The position numbers were made by a program, and so were the translations under genes. The notes under the pieces are model-generated. The model made no database searches. It was not told the origin of the DNA and saw nothing but the letters and a program-made list of their open reading frames with translations. A stretch of DNA of 64,000 nt from Leptospira venezuelensis (GTDB taxonomy: Bacteria > Spirochaetota > Leptospiria > Leptospirales > Leptospiraceae): assembly GCF_002150035.1 (NCBI RefSeq), contig NZ_NETS01000007.1, forward strand, positions 1 to 64,000, given 5' to 3'. Of the stretch, positions 40,260-49,416 are shown one piece after another (the first letter of the stretch is position 1; each line of letters begins with the position of its first letter).

Positions 40260-41658
40260 GAGTTACTTTTCCCTTGGAATATTTATATTTTTTAATTTTC
40301 TTTCCTTGGGTAATTATGATATAGGGAGGAGATTCTTCCAGATGACAATACTCAATATTTGAATTACCGTCGCTTGTCACCCCATTACAGTCTGTTAGGT
40401 CCGACTGGGTCATACTGAAAAATTCTTTTAAAGTATTTCCGGATCGATAATAATATTTTGTTTCACTGTTTGATCTAAAAGCGTTTACGACCTTCCATTC
40501 ATAAATCCCATCTCCATCGAGATCAATTTTTGAAGAGGGCTGGATATTATCCAATAGAAGAAAGTATCCTGAAGAATTTTTCAGGTATAATTGTTGGATA
40601 GTATCTCTTCCTTTATTAAAATTATCATCATAGGAGTCATAGGATATTTCGTATAATGTTTCTCCGGAAATTGAAGGTTGATTTACTTCTGCAACGGAAA
40701 GAGTAGATACATCTTCTAATGGATTTTCTTGTTTTGAAAGATGTTGGAGCAATTTTTGATCAAAACTGATCCCATATTTTTTCTTGGACCATTCAAACAT
40801 AGTTTCGTTAGAATATTCCAAATCCGGTTCGGCTACCCAGAAACTGACACATCCGTAATCGTCTTGGGATACTTCTGTATACCCATAAAAATGTCGGTTT
40901 CCTTTATAATATACGGTCCCATTCAATTTAGTTTTTTCAACCGCAACTAAATACATATCTTGGATATTTAGTTTTCGCTCTTCATCACCCCTGTCGCAGG
41001 AATTTTTTCCTTTCCATTTTGTTTTTTCAGGAATTTCCCAAAGGGTAGCATTTGGATTTCGGATAACAATAAAGCCAGTGATGGGATCGCCGGTGAATTC
41101 GGAATCATCTCCTAACGTTTCAGGCGAGTGTTTAAGAAATCCTGCAAAACTGAAACCTCTCTTTCCGGATGGCGAAACAATTTCCACCCAACCATCGTAT
41201 TTTCCATCAATTTTTACGTTAAATGGTGTTTTTCCATAGGCAGTTACTTCCGTTCCGTTTGGAAGCATTTCTAAAATTTCGCCTAAAAGAGAAGGGGTTG
41301 CTCTAAGTCTTAATGAGCTTGCACTTACGATCATATTTTCAGATGTACTTGGAAAAATACTAGCAAACATATTTCTGGAAACTTCTTCGTTCATAGAAAC
41401 ATAACCTTGGCTTTTTCCTGAGCTAACCAGATACCAGAATAAGTTTTCTCCTAATTCCGAATCAGGAACTTTATATTTTAAAATTTGAACGACACTGCCT
41501 GCTTCTAATTTTTCTAAACATTCTGACTGTAATTGGTGAGAGCTATGTAAACATAGTCCGGATTGTAAAACATAACCTTTTCCAATCGGTTCAGCTTTTT
41601 TACAAAAACTGAATATGAGGAATATAAAGAGAAGAGTTAATATCCGTTTTAGTTTCAT
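40249..41658 (-). CDS. SH3-domain lipoprotein
   Basis: 469 residues. The signal peptide ends LIFSFC (lipobox). Two bacterial SH3-like repeats lie early (LRLRATPSLLGEILEMLPNGTEVTAYG near residues 115-145). The C-terminal third (IDLDGDGIYEWKVVNAFR) has a repeat-like beta region. Bacterial SH3 domains bind peptidoglycan or peptides, so a cell-envelope role is likely. It is the first gene of the cytochrome operon and lies next to tRNA-Ala. Confidence 0.75.
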   Translation of the reverse strand: MKLKRILTLLFIFLIFSFCKKAEPIGKGYVLQSGLCLHSSHQLQSECLEKLEAGSVVQILKYKVPDSELGENLFWYLVSSGKSQGYVSMNEEVSRNMFASIFPSTSENMIVSASSLRLRATPSLLGEILEMLPNGTEVTAYGKTPFNVKIDGKYDGWVEIVSPSGKRGFSFAGFLKHSPETLGDDSEFTGDPITGFIVIRNPNATLWEIPEKTKWKGKNSCDRGDEERKLNIQDMYLVAVEKTKLNGTVYYKGNRHFYGYTEVSQDDYGCVSFWVAEPDLEYSNETMFEWSKKKYGISFDQKLLQHLSKQENPLEDVSTLSVAEVNQPSISGETLYEISYDSYDDNFNKGRDTIQQLYLKNSSGYFLLLDNIQPSSKIDLDGDGIYEWKVVNAFRSNSETKYYYRSGNTLKEFFSMTQSDLTDCNGVTSDGNSNIEYCHLEESPPYIIITQGKKIKKYKYSKGKVTLVK

Positions 41659-41807
41659 ACAATCCTAACAGAAGGTAAATTCTTAAGGACTGAGTTTTTT
41701 TATCTTAAGGGGAAAGGTCCAGCTTTTTCCACGAGCCTTATTTGGCGGTAAAATGCCATAGGATGAAATTTAAGTTACGATTTGAGGGTTATTTGAAAAA
41801 AGAAGAA

Positions 41808-41880
<73 letters not shown>

Positions 41881-41965
41881 TTGTTTCAGGGATGAGTGGA
41901 AGCTTTTGAACAGTTTAGAAGTTTGTCAGAAATCTGACTACCCACTCTATCTAAACCGTTTTACC

Positions 41966-42052
<87 letters not shown>

Positions 42053-42143
42053 ATTTTTATTCGAGATTCTCTGGCAAGGGATTTTTAGAATAACCGACAG
42101 GTTTTGCATTTGCGGATTTCAAGATTCACCTTAGATTTGCCGC

Positions 42144-44471
42144 GTGAGATTCGGAAAAACAACCTTCTTTACCCTCCTAATCTCTTCTTTTCTTTTTCAA
42201 TGCGGTCTTATTGGATCAGGTTCAGAACATTCTTTTGCAAAGAATGGAACTCTGGATTTAAGCGAGTATCCTTTCGAAGATGGTAAGATCATTTCTTTGG
42301 ATGGAGAATGGGAATTTTATTGGGAAGAATTTATTTCTCCCGGTGACTTCTCAGATCCGAAATTTAGATCCAAAAGAAAAATAGTAACTATTCCTTCAGT
42401 TTGGATTGAAAGCTTTTCGAAAAATCCAGAAGAGCCTGGTCAAGGTTACGCAACCTATCGACTTAAGCTAAAATTGGGTGAGAGAAGGCAAGCCTTAGCT
42501 CTCAAGATCCCTGATCTAGGAACTTCTTACATACTTTTTGCAAACGGAAAGAAAATCGCAAGTGTAGGTGATCTCGGAAAATCTAAATCGGAAGCGAGAG
42601 CAAAGTATGAATTAAAAATTTCTTTGGTTCCTTATTCGGAAAATCTGGAGTTAGTGTTTCATGTATCCAATTTTCAAAATAGATGGGGAGGAATTTGGAA
42701 TTCCATACAGTTAGGAGAATGGGAAACCGTTTTGCATAATGTCCGGAAACGTAGAGATCTTGAATGGGCTTTGGTGCTCATTGCTGCTACGATGTCCTTT
42801 TATAATATCTTCTTTTATTTTTTCAGAAGGAACGAATCCGCACATATATTATTCGCATTTCATTGTTTTCTGATCATGATCCGTTCTTTGACAAACGGAG
42901 ATTCCAGACTTGCTTACGAATTTCTGCAAGGGATTTCTTGGGAACTACCAAATCGATTGGAATATATCAGTGTATATGCTTCTGGCCCTACGTTATACGC
43001 GTTTTTGTATAGATATTGTAAGACTGATTTTTGGAGAAGGTTTGGTCAATATATCTGTATTCCTTATTATATTGCGATCTTTATAGTATTATTTTTTCCG
43101 AATAAGTATTATACGCTTACACTTCTTCCTGTAGCATTATACATGCCTTTGGTTACAATGCCGATTTGGTTCGTTCTACTTGCGATAGGTTTAAAAAGAA
43201 GAATAGAGGGAGGTTTTATTCTCTTCGCAGGTTATGTAGTGATCAGTTTATGCACTTTGAATGATATTATTCTATTTTTTGGATTTTGGAAGGGTGATTA
43301 CCTGATCCAATATGGAGAAGTTGCACTGATACTCGCATATTCCATTCTTATTTCCAAAATATTCTCAGAAGCATTTCGACGTTCCGATATCCTGGGCACC
43401 AAAATGAAATCTCTTGTGTTCTCTACTCGAGAGATTATGCAATCTTCTTCTTATGATAAGGCCGCAGATACTGTTTTAAAGATACTTCATGAGAATGGAA
43501 AAGAACAAATAGTATATGTGTATTTAGAAGAGCCAAATTCATCTGTTTGGAAAAGATACTCTATCTCTTCCTCTGGAAACTTAGAAACTGTAGAAGTTTA
43601 TAAATATGATGTGCAGGACCTTTTGGGCTTGGACCCTTCTTCTCTGACGGAACCGATGGTCCAAAATAACAGACTGATCGTATCTGTTCAAGATGAGCAG
43701 TTATATAAATTGATTTTTGATCTTCCTTTCGAAGTATATTCCGAGGATTCTCAAGTGGATTGGGTAAGAGGAATTGCGGATGCACTTGCGTTTTCAGTGC
43801 GTAATATTGCAAGACAAGATAGAGAGAAATTAGCAATTATAGGAGAACTTTCTGCAGAGATTGTTCACGATTTGGGGCATCCGATTGCGATGATCCGTCA
43901 AAATCTGAAAAATATAGGATCTAAAAAAGGTAAATCAACCAGTCTTCTTTTTCAAGCAGAGAAGGAGGTGGATGCACTTACGAATCTTACTTTAGATATA
44001 TTAGATTTTTCTAAAAATAGGATTATTCTGGATTTACAGAGTGTAGATATAAAAACTTATTTTAAGGAAATTTTTGAGGATTTAGGAACCTTCTTTCAAT
44101 CTACTGAAATGAAGTTGATAACCAAGATAAATGCGAAAGGGAATATTCGCCTGGATCCACTTCGCATTCGTAGATTGATTTTTAATCTGGCTAAAAATGC
44201 AACGGAAGCAACCAATGAAAAAGGGATCTTTTCTATTTGGATCGAAAGAGAAGAGGATGTTGTGTATCTGATTTTCGAAGACAATGGAGAAGGTTTTAGT
44301 AAGGATATGGAGAAATATATTTTCGATTCAGGATTTGGAAGTAAGAAACCTTATGGGACAGGACTTGGTCTTTCTATCATCCGTAAAATTGTATCAGCAC
44401 ATGGAGGAGAGATACTTGTTTCTTCCGAAGAAGGGAAGGGGACGAGATTTACAATACTTCTTCGTTCTTAA
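42144..44471 (+). CDS. 7TMR-DISM sensor histidine kinase
   Basis: 775 residues from GTG 42144. A signal/lipobox-like start (FLFQC) is followed by an extracellular 7TMR-DISM domain with SLDGEWEFYWEEFI (about 45-200) and seven helices (about 205-420). The cytoplasmic kinase has a divergent H-box IVHDLGHP (His 575), N-box NLAKNATEATN, and ATP boxes FEDNGEGF and GTGLGLSI. The H-box differs from the usual HELRNPL form. It converges on the response regulator with a 4-base overlap, so the two are a likely pair despite opposite strands. Confidence 0.88.
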   Translation: MRFGKTTFFTLLISSFLFQCGLIGSGSEHSFAKNGTLDLSEYPFEDGKIISLDGEWEFYWEEFISPGDFSDPKFRSKRKIVTIPSVWIESFSKNPEEPGQGYATYRLKLKLGERRQALALKIPDLGTSYILFANGKKIASVGDLGKSKSEARAKYELKISLVPYSENLELVFHVSNFQNRWGGIWNSIQLGEWETVLHNVRKRRDLEWALVLIAATMSFYNIFFYFFRRNESAHILFAFHCFLIMIRSLTNGDSRLAYEFLQGISWELPNRLEYISVYASGPTLYAFLYRYCKTDFWRRFGQYICIPYYIAIFIVLFFPNKYYTLTLLPVALYMPLVTMPIWFVLLAIGLKRRIEGGFILFAGYVVISLCTLNDIILFFGFWKGDYLIQYGEVALILAYSILISKIFSEAFRRSDILGTKMKSLVFSTREIMQSSSYDKAADTVLKILHENGKEQIVYVYLEEPNSSVWKRYSISSSGNLETVEVYKYDVQDLLGLDPSSLTEPMVQNNRLIVSVQDEQLYKLIFDLPFEVYSEDSQVDWVRGIADALAFSVRNIARQDREKLAIIGELSAEIVHDLGHPIAMIRQNLKNIGSKKGKSTSLLFQAEKEVDALTNLTLDILDFSKNRIILDLQSVDIKTYFKEIFEDLGTFFQSTEMKLITKINAKGNIRLDPLRIRRLIFNLAKNATEATNEKGIFSIWIEREEDVVYLIFEDNGEGFSKDMEKYIFDSGFGSKKPYGTGLGLSIIRKIVSAHGGEILVSSEEGKGTRFTILLRS

Positions 44472-45121
44472 TTGGAGGCTAAGGATTTAAGCTGGACTAA
44501 GATTCTGGTTAATTCTACCATATTATCCACTTCTAACTTTTTGAAAATGGATGCTCTATGAGCTTCAACTGTTCTAACGCTTAGTTTTAATTCTTCGGCA
44601 ATTTCTCTATTTAATTTTCCCTTGGATAAAAAGTTCAGGATTTGACTTTCTCTTTTAGTCAGCTTTTTGACGATCTCGGCAATATCTCTAATATGTTTTT
44701 CGTCATAGTTGAAGTTTGCAATCTCTCCGGGGAATACTCTGCCTCTATTTAATACTTTTTTAATGGAAGCCATAATGGATTCCATGGAATCACTTTTTAG
44801 TATATAGCCATCAGCACCTGCAGAGATTGCATCCTGCAAATAAGACCAATCCCTGTGCATTGTTAAAAATACGATCTTCATATCCGGAAATTTTTTACGA
44901 ATTGAATCCAGTTCTTTGATCCCATTTTCCTCTTGGAGAGATACATCGCAGATTAAAAGATCCGGTTTAGCGAAACCCATAATTTTTGTACCTTCTCGTA
45001 TTGAAGAAGAAGAACCGCAATATTCGTAATCTCCGGAAGCTTTGATTTCGGATTCTAATCCAGAACGAACAATCGGGTGATCGTCTATTAAAAAGATTTT
45101 GGGGCGGGTTCGGACGGACAT
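44468..45121 (-). CDS. NarL/FixJ-type response regulator
   Basis: About 217 residues from ATG 45121; a TTG at 45157 is possible. The receiver domain has acidic D13/D14, phosphoacceptor D59 (LLICDVS), threonine and lysine (FLTMHRD, YILKSD). The LuxR-type helix-turn-helix is near residues 150-215 (LTKRESQILNFLSKGKLNREIAEEL, SVRTVEAHRASIFKKL). It binds DNA when phosphorylated. It is the probable partner of the convergent kinase. Confidence 0.92.
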   Translation of the reverse strand: MSVRTRPKIFLIDDHPIVRSGLESEIKASGDYEYCGSSSSIREGTKIMGFAKPDLLICDVSLQEENGIKELDSIRKKFPDMKIVFLTMHRDWSYLQDAISAGADGYILKSDSMESIMASIKKVLNRGRVFPGEIANFNYDEKHIRDIAEIVKKLTKRESQILNFLSKGKLNREIAEELKLSVRTVEAHRASIFKKLEVDNMVELTRILVQLKSLASN

Positions 45122-45469
45122 TTTCTTGGATTTTAGAGAATAAAGCACCGATGGCAATCCTTAAAATTTTCTAGATCCTTATAAATATTATGAAATTATG
45201 AAAGGTGCTTCTCAATTGAATTCGTAAATTGCTTCTGATTCGTTGGTAGATCCGAGTTTTTCGATTTAGGTTCATGCTTTCTTTGCCATTTACAGGAAAA
45301 TTATGAACTTTAAGCTGATAAATTTCTATTCGTAGGATTACTAGATCTGAATTAACTTATAGGTAGAAACCGAAGGACAGGGATTGCGGAATTAATTTTC
45401 TCCCAAAGCATTTGTAAAATCCCCTAATGTGATTGTTTTCAGGATCTCTTCAGCAAAAACTAAAATGGA
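45122..45469. other. Intergenic region with no supported gene
   Basis: 348 bases between the divergent response regulator and the zeta-like gene. I see no coding frame or hairpin worth naming; both promoters must lie here. Confidence 0.5.
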
Positions 45470-46041
45470 ATGAAACATCTGATCATTGTTGCTGGGCCCA
45501 ACGGTTCAGGAAAAACAACGTTCGCCTTGGAACATCGAGACGCCTATGGTTATACTTTTTAAATGCAGATGAAATGGAAAAAGGTTTAGAGAATAAAGGT
45601 ACAACAAGTGCTCACTTGGAAGCAGGAAGATTATTTTTCAAAGCTATAGAAAGAGAATTAAGATCGGAAAATAGTCTAATTATTGAATCAACTTTATCTG
45701 GAAATTATTTAAAAGGGACTATTCAAAAGTTCAGAAAATCCGGTTATAAAATTTCGATCTTTTATACTGTATTGGAAACTCCTAAACAATGTATTGAAAG
45801 GATTCGGGATAGAGTTGCAAAGGGTGGTCATAGTATACCGGACGATGTAGTTGTTCGAAGATTTTCAAGGAGTAAAAGGAATTTCTGGAGTTTGTATCGC
45901 TCTCTGGCTGACAATTGGGTAGCGTATTTCAATGCAGGGGAAAAACTGGAATGTTTTGCGCTTGGCGGAAAAAGTAGTTATGATACAATTAACTCGGAGC
46001 TACTTTCTGTCTTTCTCCGAGTCATTGAAGAAGATGAATAA
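45470..46041 (+). pseudogene. Frameshifted zeta-toxin-like kinase
   Basis: ATG 45470 opens a frame whose first 30 codons give MKHLIIVAGPNGSGKTT, a correct Walker A, then reach TAA 45560-45562. The -1 frame from 45559 continues LNADEMEKG, IESTLSG and RVAKGGHSIPDD to the stop at 46041. Joined, they make a normal 190-residue zeta-like kinase. The break is in a run of five T bases (45556-45560); one more T would restore the frame. A TTG at 45433 gives an open frame but with nonsense before LNADE, so it is not the true start. Pseudogene, programmed -1 slippage or a sequencing error are all possible. Confidence 0.75.
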
Positions 46042-46276
46042 ATTAAATAAGAAAGCTTACCAAGAAGAAGCCGAAGAGTTTACTCGGATTTTTGAAAGAG
46101 CCATTCAGAAGGCTCAGGAAGAAAATCGTAAATTTGGTCTTCCAAATGTGTTTTCTAAAAACGGGGAATTATACTTTCGTTTGCCAGACGGAAGGATCGT
46201 GTCAGAAAGGCCTAAGCCTGATAATCTGGTTACCCTTACCTTTGGAAAAATACTTCGTCTACTAAAGGTAATTTAA
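46034..46276 (+). CDS. Small partner of the second zeta-like kinase
   Basis: 80 residues from ATG 46034, overlapping the kinase stop by eight bases (ATGAATAA). A charged helix (EEAEEFTRIFERAIQKAQEE) is followed by NGELYFRLPDGRIV, the motif also found in the small partner at 8621-8923 (GNELFRRTPDGREIFV). Here it follows the kinase, whereas in the island it precedes it. A possible antitoxin (inference). Confidence 0.6.
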   Translation: MNKLNKKAYQEEAEEFTRIFERAIQKAQEENRKFGLPNVFSKNGELYFRLPDGRIVSERPKPDNLVTLTFGKILRLLKVI

Positions 46277-46306
46277 AAATTCGAGGAATCGGATTTTTTG
46301 GATCTT

Positions 46307-47506
46307 CTATCCTTTATTTCGCTTAAAACTGATTCCTTTATTTCCTAACACAGTCAGCCAGAAGTTTGAATCTCTGATGATGAAATGATAAACCAAAAAA
46401 GTTACAGCATATACTAAGAATATATGAAGTGCAAATTTGATCCAGATAGACAGACCAGTGCTCACTACTAAAAATCCGATCCCGAGCGAGATTGGATGAT
46501 GGATCAAATAAACTGGTAAACTGGATTCCCTTAGATAAGAACTGAATTTACTAGTTTTATTAAAGAATAACTGAAAGAGTCGGATGAAAAAAGCGATCCA
46601 GATCCATCCGCCTAAACATTTTAGAAAAATATGAAGTATTCTATTCGTGTATCCAGTATATCCGAAATAAGACCAGTATGGGTCGATCGTGCTGATCCAA
46701 TAAAATAATCCGAAAAACAAAAACGATAAAAATCCGAGCAGCATGATCTCGGACAGATCCGTTTTTCCTTTTAAGATCGTGCTTTCTTTACCGATTAAAA
46801 AACTACCAAATAAGAAAAAACTAAAATCGTATATGAACTGGACCGGTTCTATGTTTAGGTATTTTTCGTCCTTTAAAAAAAAGTAATTAATCCCGCAGGT
46901 CCAGATGGTACACCAAATTCCTGCTATAAGTAATGTTTCCCATTTTACGCTAGGACTTTTTTCGGATCCTTCTTCCCCATATCTGGAAGAAGGAAGTATA
47001 AGTTTTCCGAGCCTGGAGGCTATTGGGCGAACGGCTAAATATAAAAATGTATATAATGCTAGATATAGAATGAACCAAAGGTGAGAAGGAGCCGGATTCT
47101 TAAGTAAAAATTCCTCACCTAAAAATTTGAAATAGTTTCCTTGGTAACCTTCTTGTAATGCATTCACATAATATTGCATTGGCGCAAATAGTATGATCCC
47201 GGGGATCAATGGAAGAATGATCCGCAATGCTCTTAGCTTTAAGAATTCTTTTAATGTTTTGGAAAGATAGATCCTTTCCGTAAAATATCCAGAAAGTACA
47301 AAGAACATCGGCATTCTAAAAAGATGCACCCATTCTCCGAATACATCGAAGGCTATGGATCTATCGTCATTTCTTAATGGATATATAATGATTGCAGCAT
47401 ATACGATCGCAACATGGAATGCTAATCCCAATAATAGCGCGAAGGATCTAAGATTGTCTAGATAATCCAGCCTGCTTTGTTTGGCCGGTGAGCTTTGTTC
47501 AACCAA
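46307..47506 (-). CDS. Acyltransferase-3-type membrane protein
   Basis: 399 residues from TTG 47506. The N-terminal RLDYLDNLRSFALLLGLAFH (with the family Arg and His) and RMPMFFVLSGYF, followed by about ten membrane helices, match the acyltransferase 3/OpgC family, which modifies sugars or glucans of the envelope. The acceptor is unknown. It starts three bases after the Crp-like gene, so the two are an operon. Confidence 0.85.
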   Translation of the reverse strand: MVEQSSPAKQSRLDYLDNLRSFALLLGLAFHVAIVYAAIIIYPLRNDDRSIAFDVFGEWVHLFRMPMFFVLSGYFTERIYLSKTLKEFLKLRALRIILPLIPGIILFAPMQYYVNALQEGYQGNYFKFLGEEFLLKNPAPSHLWFILYLALYTFLYLAVRPIASRLGKLILPSSRYGEEGSEKSPSVKWETLLIAGIWCTIWTCGINYFFLKDEKYLNIEPVQFIYDFSFFLFGSFLIGKESTILKGKTDLSEIMLLGFLSFLFFGLFYWISTIDPYWSYFGYTGYTNRILHIFLKCLGGWIWIAFFIRLFQLFFNKTSKFSSYLRESSLPVYLIHHPISLGIGFLVVSTGLSIWIKFALHIFLVYAVTFLVYHFIIRDSNFWLTVLGNKGISFKRNKG

Positions 47507-47509
47507 GAA

Positions 47510-48142
47510 TTACTGGTCCAATGTGTATTTAAAAAACGTTTCCCGTATCAATATATGGCTGGGATCGTTTTTAGGTTGTTCGACCAATTTGTCTTTTACC
47601 AAAAGATTGATCGCGGATACTAAATCCGTATGTTCTAATCCAACTCTTAAAATGGCCCATTTCATAAATGCTGCCAAATGTACCTTGTATTGTCCGTCTT
47701 CTTGTTCTCCTCTCGTTTGTGCGAAAGTGATCAGTGCAGAAGTTACAATATTCTTTCTGTCTCCTTTTAAAAGACTAGCTATGGTTTGGTTGGTCTCTCT
47801 TAATCTGGAAGAAAGCATTTTTACCATCTTCAAAGAGAAAGAAGGATTTGTCTGGATTAGGTTATAGAACACGCTCTCAGTGATCGCAAATAATAATACA
47901 TCGGTTTTTGCAATGGCTCTTGCACTTCTGGGTTTACGATCCACTAGTGCCATCTCGCCGAACATGTCCCCTTCTTTCAGTTCTATAAGAAGTTTGAATG
48001 CTTCTTTTACTTTTTTATGGATTCCAACTTTTCCAGAAAGGATCAGATACATTTGATCCGCCGGTTCATTCTCATCGAAAATAACAGCGGATTCCTTAAA
48101 GCGGAGGCCGTGTTTGTTTACCATATCTTCAGAGATCTTCAT
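47510..48142 (-). CDS. Crp/Fnr-family cyclic-nucleotide-binding protein
   Basis: 210 residues. The N-terminal beta-roll has GDMFGEMALVDRKPRSARA, the phosphate-binding cassette with the conserved Glu and Arg, so cAMP or a similar ligand could bind. The C-terminal part is helical but a typical helix-turn-helix is not clear by eye; it could be degenerate or a different DNA-binding form. It is upstream of the acyltransferase. Confidence 0.82.
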   Translation of the reverse strand: MKISEDMVNKHGLRFKESAVIFDENEPADQMYLILSGKVGIHKKVKEAFKLLIELKEGDMFGEMALVDRKPRSARAIAKTDVLLFAITESVFYNLIQTNPSFSLKMVKMLSSRLRETNQTIASLLKGDRKNIVTSALITFAQTRGEQEDGQYKVHLAAFMKWAILRVGLEHTDLVSAINLLVKDKLVEQPKNDPSHILIRETFFKYTLDQ

Positions 48143-48306
48143 GCTAAATCGGACCGGAAAAGTTTTTAGTCCTCATGTACGATATCGGCGATTGGTTGGG
48201 AGCCGCAATCAATTATTCTGGGAAGAAGGCTGGAACCTTAGAATTTTACGTTGACTGCCCGACCTTCGTAAGTAGCGTCTCATTCGTTTTCCCTAAGGAG
48301 GGAATC

Positions 48307-49395
48307 GTGAACACGAAAAAAATCCTCCTGCTCACTGCAGCGTTCATTATCATTTTTATAATAGGTTTTGCACTCAAACCTTCTCCCATCCAACCTATTG
48401 CCTACCAACCACCTATTGATACCGGGTTAATCGGCGCCTTCCAAGAGAACAAAGCTTTGGAATCCGCAGAACTAATCGCACTCGGAAAGATACATGGCCC
48501 GGAAGATATTGAACCGGATGATGAAGGTAATATTTACTCTGCGAGTGAAGATGGCAAAGTGTATCTTATTTCCAAAGACGGAGAAATGAAGGCGCACGCA
48601 TTCACGGGGGGGAGACCTCTTGGGATGAAATTACTAGGAGATGGTTCTATTGTAGTAGCGGATGCAATCAAAGGCTTATTAAAGATCAGCAAAGATGGAA
48701 AGGTAGAAGTTCTTACCACAGAATCGGAAGGTATTCCTTTTAAATTCACCGATGATCTAGATGTCGCAAAAGATGGAACGATCTATTTTTCAGATGCGAG
48801 TGATAAATACGGCTCAGCAGAATATTTGTATGATCTAATGGAATCTGTTCCTCATGGTCGTTTATTAAAATACGACCCTCATACGAAAAAGACCACAACT
48901 CTTATGAAGGATCTTTTCTTTCCGAATGGAGTAGCTCTTTCTAAAAATGAGGATTTTTTAGTATTAAACGAAACATATAAATATAGGATCCATAGATATT
49001 GGATCAAAGGACCTAAGGCAGGGACAAGCGAGATATGGGCGGAGAATCTTCCTGGTTTTCCAGATAATATTTCTTCGGATCGTAAGGGCCATTTCTATCT
49101 AGCGTTATTCACTGTTCGTAATAATATGGTGGATAAGATCTTACATCCTCGTCCTTGGACAAAATCAATCGTAGCAAAGCTACCAAAATTCCTTTGGCCT
49201 AAACCTCAACCTTACGGTTTTGCGGTCATTCTGAACGAAAATGGAGTCGTAGAAGCGAGTTTCCAAGAGCCAAAAGGAAAACATCTAAAAGAGATCACCT
49301 CAGTGAAAAGGAAAGGGGAGTATATCTATTTAGGAAGTCTTCATAACGACAGGATTGGAAAATTAAAACTTCCTCCTGAATTAATAAAAGAATAA
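48307..49395 (+). CDS. SMP-30/strictosidine-synthase-like beta-propeller protein
   Basis: 362 residues. GTG 48307 has a strong AAGGAGG five bases upstream; the frame also runs up to 48175 without support. The N-terminal helix (ILLLTAAFIIIFIIGFAL) is a membrane anchor. The rest (GPEDIEPDDEGNIYSASEDGK, FPNGVALSKNEDFLV, NYKYRIHRYWI-like FLVLNETYKYRIHRY) is a six-bladed propeller of the strictosidine-synthase/SMP-30/paraoxonase-like type, often lactonases. It is upstream of and co-oriented with the acyl-CoA-type genes, 21 bases apart, so it is likely part of that pathway. Confidence 0.82.
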   Translation: MNTKKILLLTAAFIIIFIIGFALKPSPIQPIAYQPPIDTGLIGAFQENKALESAELIALGKIHGPEDIEPDDEGNIYSASEDGKVYLISKDGEMKAHAFTGGRPLGMKLLGDGSIVVADAIKGLLKISKDGKVEVLTTESEGIPFKFTDDLDVAKDGTIYFSDASDKYGSAEYLYDLMESVPHGRLLKYDPHTKKTTTLMKDLFFPNGVALSKNEDFLVLNETYKYRIHRYWIKGPKAGTSEIWAENLPGFPDNISSDRKGHFYLALFTVRNNMVDKILHPRPWTKSIVAKLPKFLWPKPQPYGFAVILNENGVVEASFQEPKGKHLKEITSVKRKGEYIYLGSLHNDRIGKLKLPPELIKE

Positions 49396-49416
49396 ATAAG
49401 GAAAATTGAATATATC

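Noticed and set aside
45433..45558. N-terminal extension of the second zeta-like gene from TTG 45433
   Set aside because: The residues before LNADE are in the wrong frame; the true Walker A is encoded from ATG 45470 in another frame.
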